A DNA stretch of 18,031 nt from Oscillospiraceae bacterium. Its GTDB lineage: Bacteria > Bacillota > Clostridia > Oscillospirales > Oscillospiraceae. Positions 8,241 through 16,362 of this stretch are shown here, one piece after another. Each line of letters opens with the position of its first letter. Position 1 is the first letter of the stretch. The translations under genes and the position numbers were made by a program. The notes below the pieces were generated by a model that worked only from the letters and a program-made list of their open reading frames with translations, searched no databases and was not told the origin of the DNA. Location: the NCBI GenBank assembly GCA_012513005.1, contig JAAZCZ010000017.1, forward strand, positions 1 to 18,031, written 5' to 3'.

Positions 8241-9152
8241 ATGGCAAAAGAAAAAACCAAAGAAAAAGCCAAAGCTAAGGTAAAGGCTAAACCTAGTCCC
8301 GAACAGCAAAAGGCAAGGCGTGCAGCGCTAATTAGGCTCGGCGCTTCGTTACTTCTTATTATCCTCGGAATCAGCATGGTGGTATGGCAGGAGCTCTCGC
8401 TCAACACTATCTGCATTGTGGCAGGCTCCGGCGCAATTGTTTTCGGCATAGTGATGATAATCATCTACTTTGTGACCGAGGTAAAAAGCGTTGGCAAATC
8501 AAACGAGCTTTCCTTGGGTGCTTTTGCCGTTATTTTGGGAATCATACTTCTCATAAGAGCATCTGCAATCCTTGACTTGCTGCAGTTCTTAATTGGTCTC
8601 TTGCTACTTGCCGATTCGGTGCTCAAATTGCAGGCGGCGGTTGATGCAAAGCGCATGGGCATTAAGGGATGGTGGGTTATCTTGCTGGTTGCAGCCCTCT
8701 GCATTGCGCTCGGCGTCATTATGATACTCAGACTTTGGACAGATTATATTATGATGCTACTAGGTGCCAGCTTAATTGCAATCGGTCTTCAAAATATAAT
8801 ACTGCTCATATTCTCCAAGCTTGCCCAAAAGAGTGTTGAGGCAGCGGAAGCCGCAGCAGCTGCTGCAAAAGAGGCAGCTATTGCTAATAGCGAGCCTGCT
8901 GCGAGCGAAGCACTGGCAGAAAAAACAGAAAAAGCCGAAAGACCGGCGCCTGTAGCCGAAACAGTAGGCGAATACAGCGCAAAGGCTCCGGAAACTATTG
9001 CAAGCCCGCCAAGCGAGCCTGTCATCAAACCGGAGCCCGTAGTTTCTGTGCCCAAGCCCGCTCCCATAACAGAGACAAAAAAGGTAGAGCAAACAGACGG
9101 ATTTTATGTAGAAACCCCGGTGATAAACAAAGCTACAGATAAAGCAGAGTAA
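8241..9152 (+). CDS. DUF308-like six-TM membrane protein with basic N-tail and Ala/Pro-rich C-tail
   Basis: 303 residues. Six hydrophobic segments at about residues 29-49, 55-78, 91-108, 112-132, 144-163 and 169-191 arranged in short pairs resemble the DUF308/HdeD family of small membrane proteins, whose biochemical role is not established. The first 27 residues are a Lys/Ala repeat-like stretch (KEKTKEKAKAKVKAKPSP). From residue 195 on there is an Ala-rich helix, probably amphipathic, then a Pro/Glu/Lys-rich low-complexity tail. With an even number of TM segments both tails should lie on the same side, probably in the cytoplasm given the strongly positive N terminus. AGGGAGGGC lies upstream of the ATG. 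No catalytic motif was seen. Confidence 0.75.
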   Translation: MAKEKTKEKAKAKVKAKPSPEQQKARRAALIRLGASLLLIILGISMVVWQELSLNTICIVAGSGAIVFGIVMIIIYFVTEVKSVGKSNELSLGAFAVILGIILLIRASAILDLLQFLIGLLLLADSVLKLQAAVDAKRMGIKGWWVILLVAALCIALGVIMILRLWTDYIMMLLGASLIAIGLQNIILLIFSKLAQKSVEAAEAAAAAAKEAAIANSEPAASEALAEKTEKAERPAPVAETVGEYSAKAPETIASPPSEPVIKPEPVVSVPKPAPITETKKVEQTDGFYVETPVINKATDKAE

Positions 9153-9193
9153 AATTTTATAATAAAAAATATATTATATGAGGAGAAAGAAAA

Positions 9194-9547
9194 ATGATAA
9201 GACACGGCGAAGAAGTGTTATATGAGCGCATGGAAGAATTTAAGGGCGGTGCCGGGCACCTTCTTATTAAGAAGCTTATGCCCCAGTCACTTGTCGGCAA
9301 CGGCGTTGACCTTTTTGCCCACAACAAGCTCGAAAAAGGCTGCGAAATCGGCTGGCATGTTCACGAAACAAACTGCGAGTTCTACTACATCCTAAAAGGC
9401 TGCGGCGAGTATAACGACAACGGAACAGTAGTTCCGGTTGTGGCAGGCGACATCACCTACACCCCGATGGGTGAGGGTCATTCACTTAGAAACCCCTTTG
9501 ATGAGCCACTGGAAATTATTGCACTCGTAGCTGCCCCCAGACCATAG
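9194..9547 (+). CDS. Small single-domain cupin protein
   Basis: 117 residues forming one cupin barrel. Motif 1 is GWHVHETNCEFYYILKG with metal ligands H55, H57 and E62; motif 2 is GDITYTPMGEGHSLRN with H96. These ligands predict a bound divalent metal. The partner or substrate is unknown; such proteins often bind small metabolites or sugars. The start is supported by GAGGAG about 8 bases before the ATG. It lies 41 bases after the DUF308 gene and is followed by a terminator, so it ends this transcription unit. Confidence 0.85.
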   Translation: MIRHGEEVLYERMEEFKGGAGHLLIKKLMPQSLVGNGVDLFAHNKLEKGCEIGWHVHETNCEFYYILKGCGEYNDNGTVVPVVAGDITYTPMGEGHSLRNPFDEPLEIIALVAAPRP

Positions 9548-9559
9548 CAAGAACTTTAC

Positions 9560-9590
9560 TACGGCGGAGCATATGCCTCGCCGTATTTTT
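9560..9590 (+). terminator. Rho-independent terminator after the cupin gene
   Basis: A 7-bp stem (tacggcg 9560-9566 with cgccgta 9579-9585) and a 12-base loop, directly followed by TTTTT. Confidence 0.7.
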
Positions 9591-9677
9591 ATGCCCAAAA
9601 TGAGCTCAAAACAGCAAAATGCAACAAAAGCGCTTTAAATGGGTAAACAATTTATAAAAATAGAGCAGCTGCGGTCT

Positions 9678-9709
9678 ATTGTAATGTAAAATAAATTGTA
9701 ATAAAATAA
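9678..9709. repeat. Tandem duplication in the gdhA promoter
   Basis: Two adjacent copies, 9678-9694 (17 bases) and 9695-9709 (15 bases), agree base for base except for a GT present only in the first. They sit over the predicted -35 and -10 elements of gdhA. Confidence 0.6.
9679..9707 (+). promoter_or_regulatory. Predicted gdhA promoter
   Basis: TTGTAA (9679-9684), 17 bases, TAAAAT (9702-9707), 33 bases before the gdhA ATG and downstream of the cupin terminator. The two boxes fall in the two copies of the tandem repeat. The match to consensus is moderate. Confidence 0.45.
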
Positions 9710-9740
9710 GTGCCAATAAGAGAAAAAGTGAGGTGTGAGC

Positions 9741-11087
9741 ATGCTTAGCTCAAATTATACAAAAAAGGTCTACGAGGATGTTGTTTTAAGAAACCCCGGT
9801 GAGTCTGAATTTCACCAGGCGGTTTTGGAAGTGCTCGAGAGCTTGGAGCCGATTTTAGAAAAGAGACCCGAATTTGAAAAGCACTCTATTTTAGAGCGTT
9901 TTGTTGAACCCGAGCGCCTAATATCATTCAGAGTTCCCTGGGTAGATGACGAGGGCAAAATCAGAGTTAACCGCGGCTACAGAGTGCAGTTTAACTCCGC
10001 AATAGGTCCCTACAAGGGCGGGCTTAGATTTCACCCATCGGTGAGTGCCTCGGTTATTAAATTCTTGGGCTTTGAGCAGACACTCAAAAACAGTCTCACA
10101 ACTCTGCCTATGGGCGGCGGCAAGGGCGGAGCTGACTTTAATCCCAAGGGCAAGTCAGAGGGCGAGGTAATGCGTTTTTGCCAGTCGTTTATGACAGAGC
10201 TATACAGGCATATCGGTCAGTTTGTGGATGTTCCTGCGGGAGATATCGGTGTCGGTGCTCGTGAGGTAGGCTATATGTTCGGCACCTACAAGCGCATAGT
10301 CGGTGGCTACGAGGGCGGCGCCATGACAGGCAAGGGCATACCCTTCGGCGGCTCACTCGGCAGAGTCAAGGCAACGGGCTACGGGCTTTGCTACTTCGCT
10401 GAGGAGAGCATGAACAGGCAGCGAGGCACGTCGTTCTTGGGCAAAACAGTCATAGTCTCCGGAAGCGGCAATGTTGCGGTTTACGCAGCGGAAAAGGCTA
10501 CGCAGCTGGGGGCTACCGTTGTTGCAATGAGCGACTCAGACGGCTATATCTATGATAATCACGGAATTGATGTAAACGAAGTGATTAAAATAAAGGCTGA
10601 CAGGCAGAGAATTTCAGTGTATGCCGACAAGGTTCCGACAGCTGCATACAATGAGGGCTCAAAAAATATTTGGTCTGTTAAATGCGATATTGCACTGCCG
10701 TGCGCAACTCAAAACGAGATGGACAAGCAGGGAGCGAAATCTTTAATTGAAAATGGTTGCCTTGGAGTTTTTGAAGGCTCTAACATGCCGCTTACTCCCG
10801 AGGCAATTGCACTTGTTATTAATGCGGGTCTTTTATATTCTCCGGGCAAGGCGTCTAACGCAGGCGGAGTTTCCGTTTCCGGACTTGAAATGTCACAAAA
10901 CAGCTTAAGACTCTCTTGGTCTGAGGCTGAGGTGGATATGAAGCTGCGCGACATAATGAAAAACATCTTTAATGCCTCGTTTGAAGCCTCAAAAGAGGCA
11001 GGTTGCGAGGGCAATTTGATGGCGGGAGCTAATATAGCGGGATTTTTGAAGGTCGCAGAGGCTATGATCGCTCAGGGCGCAGTGTGA
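9741..11087 (+). CDS. gdhA: NADP-type glutamate dehydrogenase
   Basis: Interconverts glutamate with 2-oxoglutarate and ammonia, central to nitrogen assimilation. 448 residues is the expected size of the hexameric bacterial class (about 445-450). The substrate site shows FNSAIGPYKGGLRFHPSV and the catalytic Lys segment PMGGGKGGADFNPKG. The cofactor domain has VSGSGNVAVYAAE followed by a Ser rather than an acidic residue at the end of the next strand (MSDSDG), favouring NADP(H). The ATG at 9741 is chosen because GAGG lies 7 bases upstream; the GTG at 9735 would overlap that site. It is monocistronic, with its own promoter and terminators on both sides. Confidence 0.96.
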   Translation: MLSSNYTKKVYEDVVLRNPGESEFHQAVLEVLESLEPILEKRPEFEKHSILERFVEPERLISFRVPWVDDEGKIRVNRGYRVQFNSAIGPYKGGLRFHPSVSASVIKFLGFEQTLKNSLTTLPMGGGKGGADFNPKGKSEGEVMRFCQSFMTELYRHIGQFVDVPAGDIGVGAREVGYMFGTYKRIVGGYEGGAMTGKGIPFGGSLGRVKATGYGLCYFAEESMNRQRGTSFLGKTVIVSGSGNVAVYAAEKATQLGATVVAMSDSDGYIYDNHGIDVNEVIKIKADRQRISVYADKVPTAAYNEGSKNIWSVKCDIALPCATQNEMDKQGAKSLIENGCLGVFEGSNMPLTPEAIALVINAGLLYSPGKASNAGGVSVSGLEMSQNSLRLSWSEAEVDMKLRDIMKNIFNASFEASKEAGCEGNLMAGANIAGFLKVAEAMIAQGAV

Positions 11088-11114
11088 TATTAATAAATAG
11101 CTTAATAACAAACT

Positions 11115-11150
11115 ACTCGGGCAGCTTATAAAAGCTGCCCGAGTTTTAGC
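11115..11150 (+). terminator. Rho-independent terminator after gdhA
   Basis: A perfect 13-bp stem (11115-11127 with 11132-11144) with loop ATAA, then a T-rich tail. It lies between gdhA and the convergent small ORF, so it may work in both directions. Confidence 0.9.
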
Positions 11151-11188
11151 TTGTTTAGTTATAGGATAAATAATTATTAATAAGACCG

Positions 11189-11647
11189 CTATCCTCCGAG
11201 CTTCTCCTGCAAATTAGCTTGGGCTATTTGGGCTAAGCTTATCTTGAAATCCTTTCTTGCTTCACCCGTATTCTTTGACAGGCTGTCACGAACTATAAAA
11301 GAATAATCTTTATAAAGAACACAGACACCGCCGTCTATTTTGTTGTGGTAAGCATCCTCGCCTAAGCCCTCAATCGGCTCTACACCGTCATACTTATTGC
11401 AGCTTTCCTTATTCTCAAAATACTGCTTTCTCACATCAAAGTCAGAGCCGGGGCTCACTTCCGGCTGCTGATAGCAGACAAACCAAACACTTTTTTCCTT
11501 GTCGTCATTGTAGTAATTGACACCCAGCATGCCCAAACCGTCGTTATTCGGATGACCGACATTTTTGACCGCAAAACCGAGCAGCTCCTCGACCTTATCC
11601 TTCGGCAATAGCTCATCACCGGTAAAAACGCCTTTGTATTTTAGCAT
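11189..11647 (-). CDS. Hypothetical 152-residue protein, possibly truncated at the N terminus
   Basis: Not recognised. The opening GDELLPKDKVEELLGF and the later GLGEDAYHNKIDGGVCVLYKDYSFIVRD have the pattern of small secreted or lipoprotein binding-type domains (a start like LL..eVe.lLG, then GlGe.Ay......l.v.k...i.v). No signal peptide, lipobox or membrane segment is present. The ATG at 11647 has no convincing Shine-Dalgarno sequence, and an in-frame stop lies nine codons upstream. It may therefore have lost a secretion leader, or be a cytosolic relative. The 146 bases between it and the broken helicase gene show no gene. Convergent to gdhA. Confidence 0.55.
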   Translation of the reverse strand: MLKYKGVFTGDELLPKDKVEELLGFAVKNVGHPNNDGLGMLGVNYYNDDKEKSVWFVCYQQPEVSPGSDFDVRKQYFENKESCNKYDGVEPIEGLGEDAYHNKIDGGVCVLYKDYSFIVRDSLSKNTGEARKDFKISLAQIAQANLQEKLGG

Positions 11648-11793
11648 AAAAAGCTCGCTTAAAAAATAGTTTTATCGCAACTTTTCATTTTCTGCAAAAA
11701 AATCATAGCGTATTCAAGGTGTTTTTACGTATGTCTGTTATTATCAGCCTTACAATCAGGTGCGTTCCCTCATTAAAGCAATGTGCAAACAGC

Positions 11794-13751
11794 TTACTTT
11801 TCAATTATGCCAATCGATTTAAAATACGCACATATTCCGTTATAGAAATTCGGCTTTGCGGTGTGGTCTAATTCGTTTCCTTCTGGAACAAAAATAATTA
11901 GGCCTTGCCGCGCTCTTGTAAGAAGAACTCTATAAGCATTTTTTAAATATAGAATATTTTCTTCACTATTGATATTTTGCCATTTGCTACCAGCGAAATT
12001 GTAGAATTCGAATGCTCCGTTTGTAAACCTCAAATTTGCATCCCAACAGACTATAGTCCAATCGAGTTCGAGTCCCTGTATATCAAACTCGGTGGCAGTT
12101 TCCTCTAAAAAGTATGATGACCTAACATCTTCTTTGCCATTGAGAAACCAGTTAGGTGCATCGATTTTGTTTTGAACCCAAACCCCGTGTTTTCTAAGCC
12201 TTTTTGCCCCAGAGCTTGCAATTATTCCATACCTTTGTGAGCCTTTCGCGATATCTAGAACCCATTTTTTTGCAACATCCAAGTTTCTAGTAAAAATAAT
12301 GGGATAATCATCTATTATTTCAGAATATAGCTTCTTTGCAGTAGGGACATTTACATCAAGCAGCGCCTTAACGAAAGCAGATACATTTTCGCTTCTGAAA
12401 GAACGCAGAGAGACGGATAAATGCAGGTCTTCAATTATTTTGTAGTTAACCCCTTTTGCTAAATCAGCAAATGACATGTCTTTAGAATACTCTGAATCTG
12501 TTATTTTATCAGATATATAAACATCCCAGTGCGGGAAAGTTGTTCTAAGAGATTCAAACCAACCTGAAATCCCTGCCGATTCACCCTTGTTTATCTCCTG
12601 GCCACCACCGATCAAACAAACAATTGTTGCCCAGCCAGTGTGCCTGTCTAAGATACTAATCAAAAACTCAGGCTCGGACATATTAAAGTCAAGAACGCCT
12701 TTTTTCCGTTTCATAAAATCGCTCAAATTTGGCTCATCCCAAGCGCGCTGTGCCTCATCAAAAACAGCGACTCGTTCTATTGGAGGAGTATCTACAGAAA
12801 TTGCATCGTCTCTAAAGTGATGTATTATTTGAATAAATTCCCTGGATTTTCGAAGGGCATCAGATTTTTTACACCATTATTTGACACATCATCACGAGCA
12901 AGGGCTTCTTGTAAAACATCAACAAGTGGTCCATTACCAGAAAAATAGACAGCGTGTTCATTTTGGTCCACTCTTTGTCGTTCTATTGCAATATTAAGAC
13001 CGGCAAGGGTTTTGCCGGCGCCGGGCACGTCAGTAATAAAGCAGATTGATTTTTTATTAGCTGCTTTACTGTGATCAATAATTTTGTTAATTGCCTTAGT
13101 AGTCTCATTTAGATTAATAGCACTCGCGTCATTTCGCGAAATATCTTCAACATTGTGACCCATATATAACGCCTTTGCAGCTTCAATTATTGTTGGAGTA
13201 GGTGTATATAGAGAATTAATCCAATCGTCAATGTTAAAAGATGGTTTTTTGTGTAATGCACAAATTTTAGAAATTGAGCTTCCAATATTATAGGCATTAC
13301 AGCATAGTGGATGCAGAATATTATCTTGCATATAGGCAATTTCTTGGTTTAGGCTTGGTGCGTGTGTACAAACAAGAAGGGGCACTAAAAGCTTGTCATG
13401 ACTTTGTTTATGAAAACACGAAAGGTCAAGAGCATAGTCTGTTACCTGTTATATGGCGTAGTTAGGATAAGTATTTTCACCCACCTTAAATTCAAGCAAA
13501 AACACAATCCCCTTATACAAGAGTATATTGTCAATTCGTTTGCCTATTCGGGGAATAGTATATTCAAAAAGGAGATGCCCATCTCCAAAAGCTATTAACT
13601 CTCTTTTTAGGATATCTATTTCCATTTTCCAAGAATTCTTTTGAAGATCATCAGCCGCAAATTGATCATTGCTTGTAAGCTCTCCAAAAATGGAAAGAGG
13701 ATCTTTTCTTACAAAGTTCTGTACTCCGCCTGAATAATATGATCTTTTCAT
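11794..13751 (-). pseudogene. Broken PD-(D/E)XK nuclease-DUF2075 helicase gene
   Basis: Read through two lesions, this is one protein of about 650 residues, the usual size of DUF2075 (DNA/RNA helicase domain) proteins. The N-terminal part (13751-13452) ends in RIDNILLYKG...FLLEFKVGE, an Asp...Glu-x-Lys nuclease-like pattern. Next comes the P-loop ITDVPGAGKTLAGLNIA, then VAVFDEAQRAWD (Walker B), FDIQGLELDWTIVCWD (motif V-like) and YRVLLTRARQGLIIFVPEG (motif VI-like). Lesion 1 is a TAA at 13451-13449 in place of one codon between NYAI and QVTDYALDL. Lesion 2 is a -1 frame change at an A-run (12870-12865): one extra A restores V-K-K-S-D-A-L-R-K and joins the frames. The start at 13751 gives MKRSYYSGGVQNF, typical for the family, with GGAGG 11 bases upstream. 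Base composition is A+T-rich (12301-12360 has 20 G+C in 60; 14281-14340 in thiI has 34 in 60), suggesting acquisition. Probably non-functional. Confidence 0.85.
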
Positions 13752-13791
13752 AAAAGTTTGGGCCTCCATTATCCACTTGATGTTTGTTTCT

Positions 13792-13820
13792 ATTCTACAC
13801 GAGGTATTTTTGTTGCGCAA
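13792..13820 (-). promoter_or_regulatory. Possible promoter of the broken nuclease-helicase gene
   Basis: On the minus strand, TTGCGC (13820-13815), 17 bases, TAGAAT (13797-13792), about 40 bases before the start at 13751. The pairing is reasonable but not strong. Confidence 0.4.
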
Positions 13821-13858
13821 GCGGAAGCAGAGCACAGGATATACTCAAAACAGTGTGA

Positions 13859-13887
13859 TTGTACTGGCTTATCTGCTGTGATATAAT
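13859..13887 (+). promoter_or_regulatory. Predicted thiI operon promoter
   Basis: TTGTAC (13859-13864), 17 bases, TATAAT (13882-13887) with an upstream TGA making an extended -10, 38 bases before the thiI ATG. The core is the same in box sequence and spacing as the promoter at 4850-4878. Confidence 0.7.
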
Positions 13888-13925
13888 AATTTGGTATGCA
13901 AATAATGTTGAGACGAGGATGTATT

Positions 13926-15113
13926 ATGAGTAATAAAAACGAGATAATTTTGCTTAAATTGGGCGAAGTCGTGCTAAAAGGTCTAAACAAGCGCAGCTTT
14001 GAACAGCGGCTTATGTCGAATATCAGAAAAAGACTAAAAGACGACGGCAAATTTAATATATACTGCATCCAGTCAACAATTTATCTTGAGCCTGAGGATG
14101 AAAACTGCGACTTGGATTATATAATGTCTAAGCTAAAAAACGAGTTCGGAGTAGTGGCGCTGTCTCGTGCTGCCGAGTGCGAAAAAAACGAGGATGCAAT
14201 TTTCGAAATGTGCCGCAGCTACTTAGCGGATGAGATGAAAAAAGCTTCTACATTCAAAGTCGAAACAAAGAGATCCGACAAGGCATTCCATATGACCAGC
14301 ATCGAGCTGTCGCAGTATGTGGGCGGGCTTTTGGCAGAGGCATTTCCAGATGTAAAACCGCAGATGAAAGACCCTGATTTAACAGTCTGCGTTGAGGTTA
14401 GAGACAGGGCTGCATATGTGCACGGCGGCTCTGTGCCCGGAGCAGGCGGGCTGCCGAGGGGCGCGGGCGGCAGAGCTATTACTCTGCTTTCCGGGGGAAT
14501 AGACAGCCCGGTTGCAAGCTATATGATAGCCAAAAGGGGCGTGCAGCTAACGCCCGTACACTTCTTTTCCTTCCCCTACACCTCGGAGGCGGCAAAGCAA
14601 AAGGTTTTGGATTTGGCGCAAATACTCACAAGATACACAGGTCCGCTGCGAGTTTTGATTGTGCCGTTTACCAGAATACAAGAGGAAATTCACGCCAAAT
14701 GCCCCGAAAATTACGGAACACTCATTATGCGCCGCTTTATGATGAGAATCGCAGAGCGCATAGCGGAGGATTCAAACTGCAAGGCGATTATTACAGGCGA
14801 GAGCTTAGGTCAGGTTGCAAGCCAGACCTTAGAGGCAATGGCGTGCACGCAGGCTGCAAGCAACATACCGGTTTTGCAGCCGCTAATCGGCATGGATAAG
14901 ACCGAGATAATAGAGACTGCAAGAAAAATAGACACCTTTGAAACGGCAATACTGCCCTTTGAGGACTGCTGCACAGTCTTCACACCCCGCCATCCGGCAA
15001 CAAAGCCGAGCTTGGAAGCGGCAAATATGGCAGAGGAAAAGCTGGATATTGAGGCGCTGGTGAGTGAGGCTATATTAGGAATAGAGAGAGTGTGGGTAAA
15101 CGATGAAAGCTGA
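13926..15113 (+). CDS. thiI: tRNA 4-thiouridine synthase ThiI, without rhodanese domain
   Basis: Adenylates uridine 8 of tRNA and inserts sulfur to make 4-thiouridine; in some bacteria it also helps thiamine thiazole formation. 395 residues from the ATG at 13926 (GAGG 7 bases upstream; an in-frame ATG at 13896 lacks a site and adds a non-family leader). Order: N-terminal ferredoxin-like region with LLKLGEVVLKG, THUMP domain to about residue 165, then the PP-loop SGGIDSP at 189-195. The C-terminal LPFEDCCTVFTPRHP (C348, C349) ends the adenylation domain. The rhodanese domain of the E. coli enzyme is absent, as in most Bacillota, so sulfur must come directly from a cysteine desulfurase, which is not encoded in this window. 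Its stop lies 11 bases inside cinA. Confidence 0.95.
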   Translation: MSNKNEIILLKLGEVVLKGLNKRSFEQRLMSNIRKRLKDDGKFNIYCIQSTIYLEPEDENCDLDYIMSKLKNEFGVVALSRAAECEKNEDAIFEMCRSYLADEMKKASTFKVETKRSDKAFHMTSIELSQYVGGLLAEAFPDVKPQMKDPDLTVCVEVRDRAAYVHGGSVPGAGGLPRGAGGRAITLLSGGIDSPVASYMIAKRGVQLTPVHFFSFPYTSEAAKQKVLDLAQILTRYTGPLRVLIVPFTRIQEEIHAKCPENYGTLIMRRFMMRIAERIAEDSNCKAIITGESLGQVASQTLEAMACTQAASNIPVLQPLIGMDKTEIIETARKIDTFETAILPFEDCCTVFTPRHPATKPSLEAANMAEEKLDIEALVSEAILGIERVWVNDES

Positions 15114-16362
15114 AATAATATCAGTAGGAACAGAGCTTTTGCTCGGCAGCACAATTAACACAGATGCCGCCGATGTGTCTAAAACCCTGTCTGAATACGG
15201 AATTAATGTCTACTGGCACACGGTTGTGGGGGATAATCCCGCAAGGGTGGCAGACGCAGTGTCGAGAGCCATGGGCAGAGCGGATATGATAATAACAACA
15301 GGGGGCTTAGGTCCAACCTGCGATGACCTGACAAAAGTCGCAATAGCAGATGCCTTGGGGCTTCCGCTTGTCGTTTCAGAGGAAGAGGAAAAATGGCTAA
15401 AAGAGCTCTTTGCCGAAAGAGGCAACGAGCTGACGCCGAATAATTTCCAGCAAATAGAGCTTCCAAAGGGCGTAGTAGCACTTAGAAACGACTGGGGCAC
15501 GGCGCCCGGCTGCTATTTAGAGCACGAGAATGTAAAATTAATCATGCTGCCCGGTCCGCCCCGTGAGTGCCGGGAGATGCTCGAGCACAGAGTGAGACCG
15601 ATTCTTGCAAAAATATCAGACGGCAAAATAGTCTCGCACACGGTTAACTTTTTCGGCATAGGCGAGAGTGAGATGGAGCAGTATTTGCGCGCTGATATGG
15701 AGAGTATGCAAAACCCGAGCCTCGCTCCCTATGCAAGAGAGGGCGAGTGCTACGTGCGTGTGACTGCCAAGGCAGAGACAGAGGAAATAGCGGAGGAGAT
15801 GATAAAGCCGGTAATAAGCAAGGTTCGCGAAAAATTCGGCGAGCTTGCCTACGGGGAAAATTCACCCTCACTGGCTTATTGGACACTAAAACTATTAAAA
15901 GAGCAGAATAAAACCCTCGCAGCGGCAGAATCCTGCACCGGCGGAATGTTATCTGAGCTAATAACCGACATACCCGGGGCATCGGCTAACTTTTTGGGAG
16001 CTGCCGTTGTGTACACAAACGATGTCAAAACAAAGCTGCTCGGCATACCGGAGGAGTTAATAGATAATTTCGGCGCGGTCAGCGAGGAAGTTGCGGCAGT
16101 TATGGCAATGAATGTGCGAGAGCTGCTGGGAAGTGACTACGGAATCGGGATAACGGGGCTAGCCGGTCCCGACGGAGACGGGGAAAACCCTGTAGGTACA
16201 GTTTTTGTTGCACTGGCATCAGAAAACAGTGTTTATGTCCGCTCTCTATCATTAGGAGGTCGCGACAGAAGGATAATAAGGCTATATTCCTGCCAAAACG
16301 CCTTTGACATGCTGAGGCGAAAACTGACTGATTTGCGTGTGGAGGAGGTAATAAAACCATGA
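15103..16362 (+). CDS. cinA: CinA-family protein with NMN-amidohydrolase domain
   Basis: 419 residues, full length for two-domain CinA. The N-terminal MoaB/MogA-like domain begins MKAEIISVGTELLLG and contains TTGGLGPTCDDLTK; in characterised relatives this half has ADP-ribose/nucleotide pyrophosphatase activity. The C-terminal PncC-type domain from about residue 260 contains LAAAESCTGG, GAAVVYTNDVKTKLLG and GITGLAGPDGDGENPVGTVF; relatives deamidate NMN for NAD recycling. It starts inside thiI by 11 bases with only a weak AGAGAG site, suggesting translational coupling, and its TGA overlaps the ATG of the phosphatase gene. The old name competence/damage-inducible protein does not by itself imply a competence role here. 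Confidence 0.94.
   Translation: MKAEIISVGTELLLGSTINTDAADVSKTLSEYGINVYWHTVVGDNPARVADAVSRAMGRADMIITTGGLGPTCDDLTKVAIADALGLPLVVSEEEEKWLKELFAERGNELTPNNFQQIELPKGVVALRNDWGTAPGCYLEHENVKLIMLPGPPRECREMLEHRVRPILAKISDGKIVSHTVNFFGIGESEMEQYLRADMESMQNPSLAPYAREGECYVRVTAKAETEEIAEEMIKPVISKVREKFGELAYGENSPSLAYWTLKLLKEQNKTLAAAESCTGGMLSELITDIPGASANFLGAAVVYTNDVKTKLLGIPEELIDNFGAVSEEVAAVMAMNVRELLGSDYGIGITGLAGPDGDGENPVGTVFVALASENSVYVRSLSLGGRDRRIIRLYSCQNAFDMLRRKLTDLRVEEVIKP

Noticed and set aside
8772..9092. Antisense frames rich in Cys/Phe or Ser/Ala opposite the DUF308 tail
   Set aside because: They mirror the Ala-rich, GCA-repeat coding strand and have no independent support.
9158..9163. Promoter just before the cupin gene (TATAAT)
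   Set aside because: No -35-like sequence lies 16-18 bases upstream; the A+T-rich gap easily gives such a box by chance.
9735..9740. GTG start for gdhA
   Set aside because: It is one base after the GAGG site, too close; the ATG at 9741 has proper spacing.
12825..13385. Separate small P-loop ATPase gene starting at the GTG at 13385
   Set aside because: The same frame continues upstream with family-conserved residues as far as the TAA, and the helicase motifs continue in the next frame, so it is a piece of one broken gene.
15203..15982. Several open frames antisense to cinA
   Set aside because: Low-complexity translations without ribosome sites, fully covered by the conserved cinA gene.
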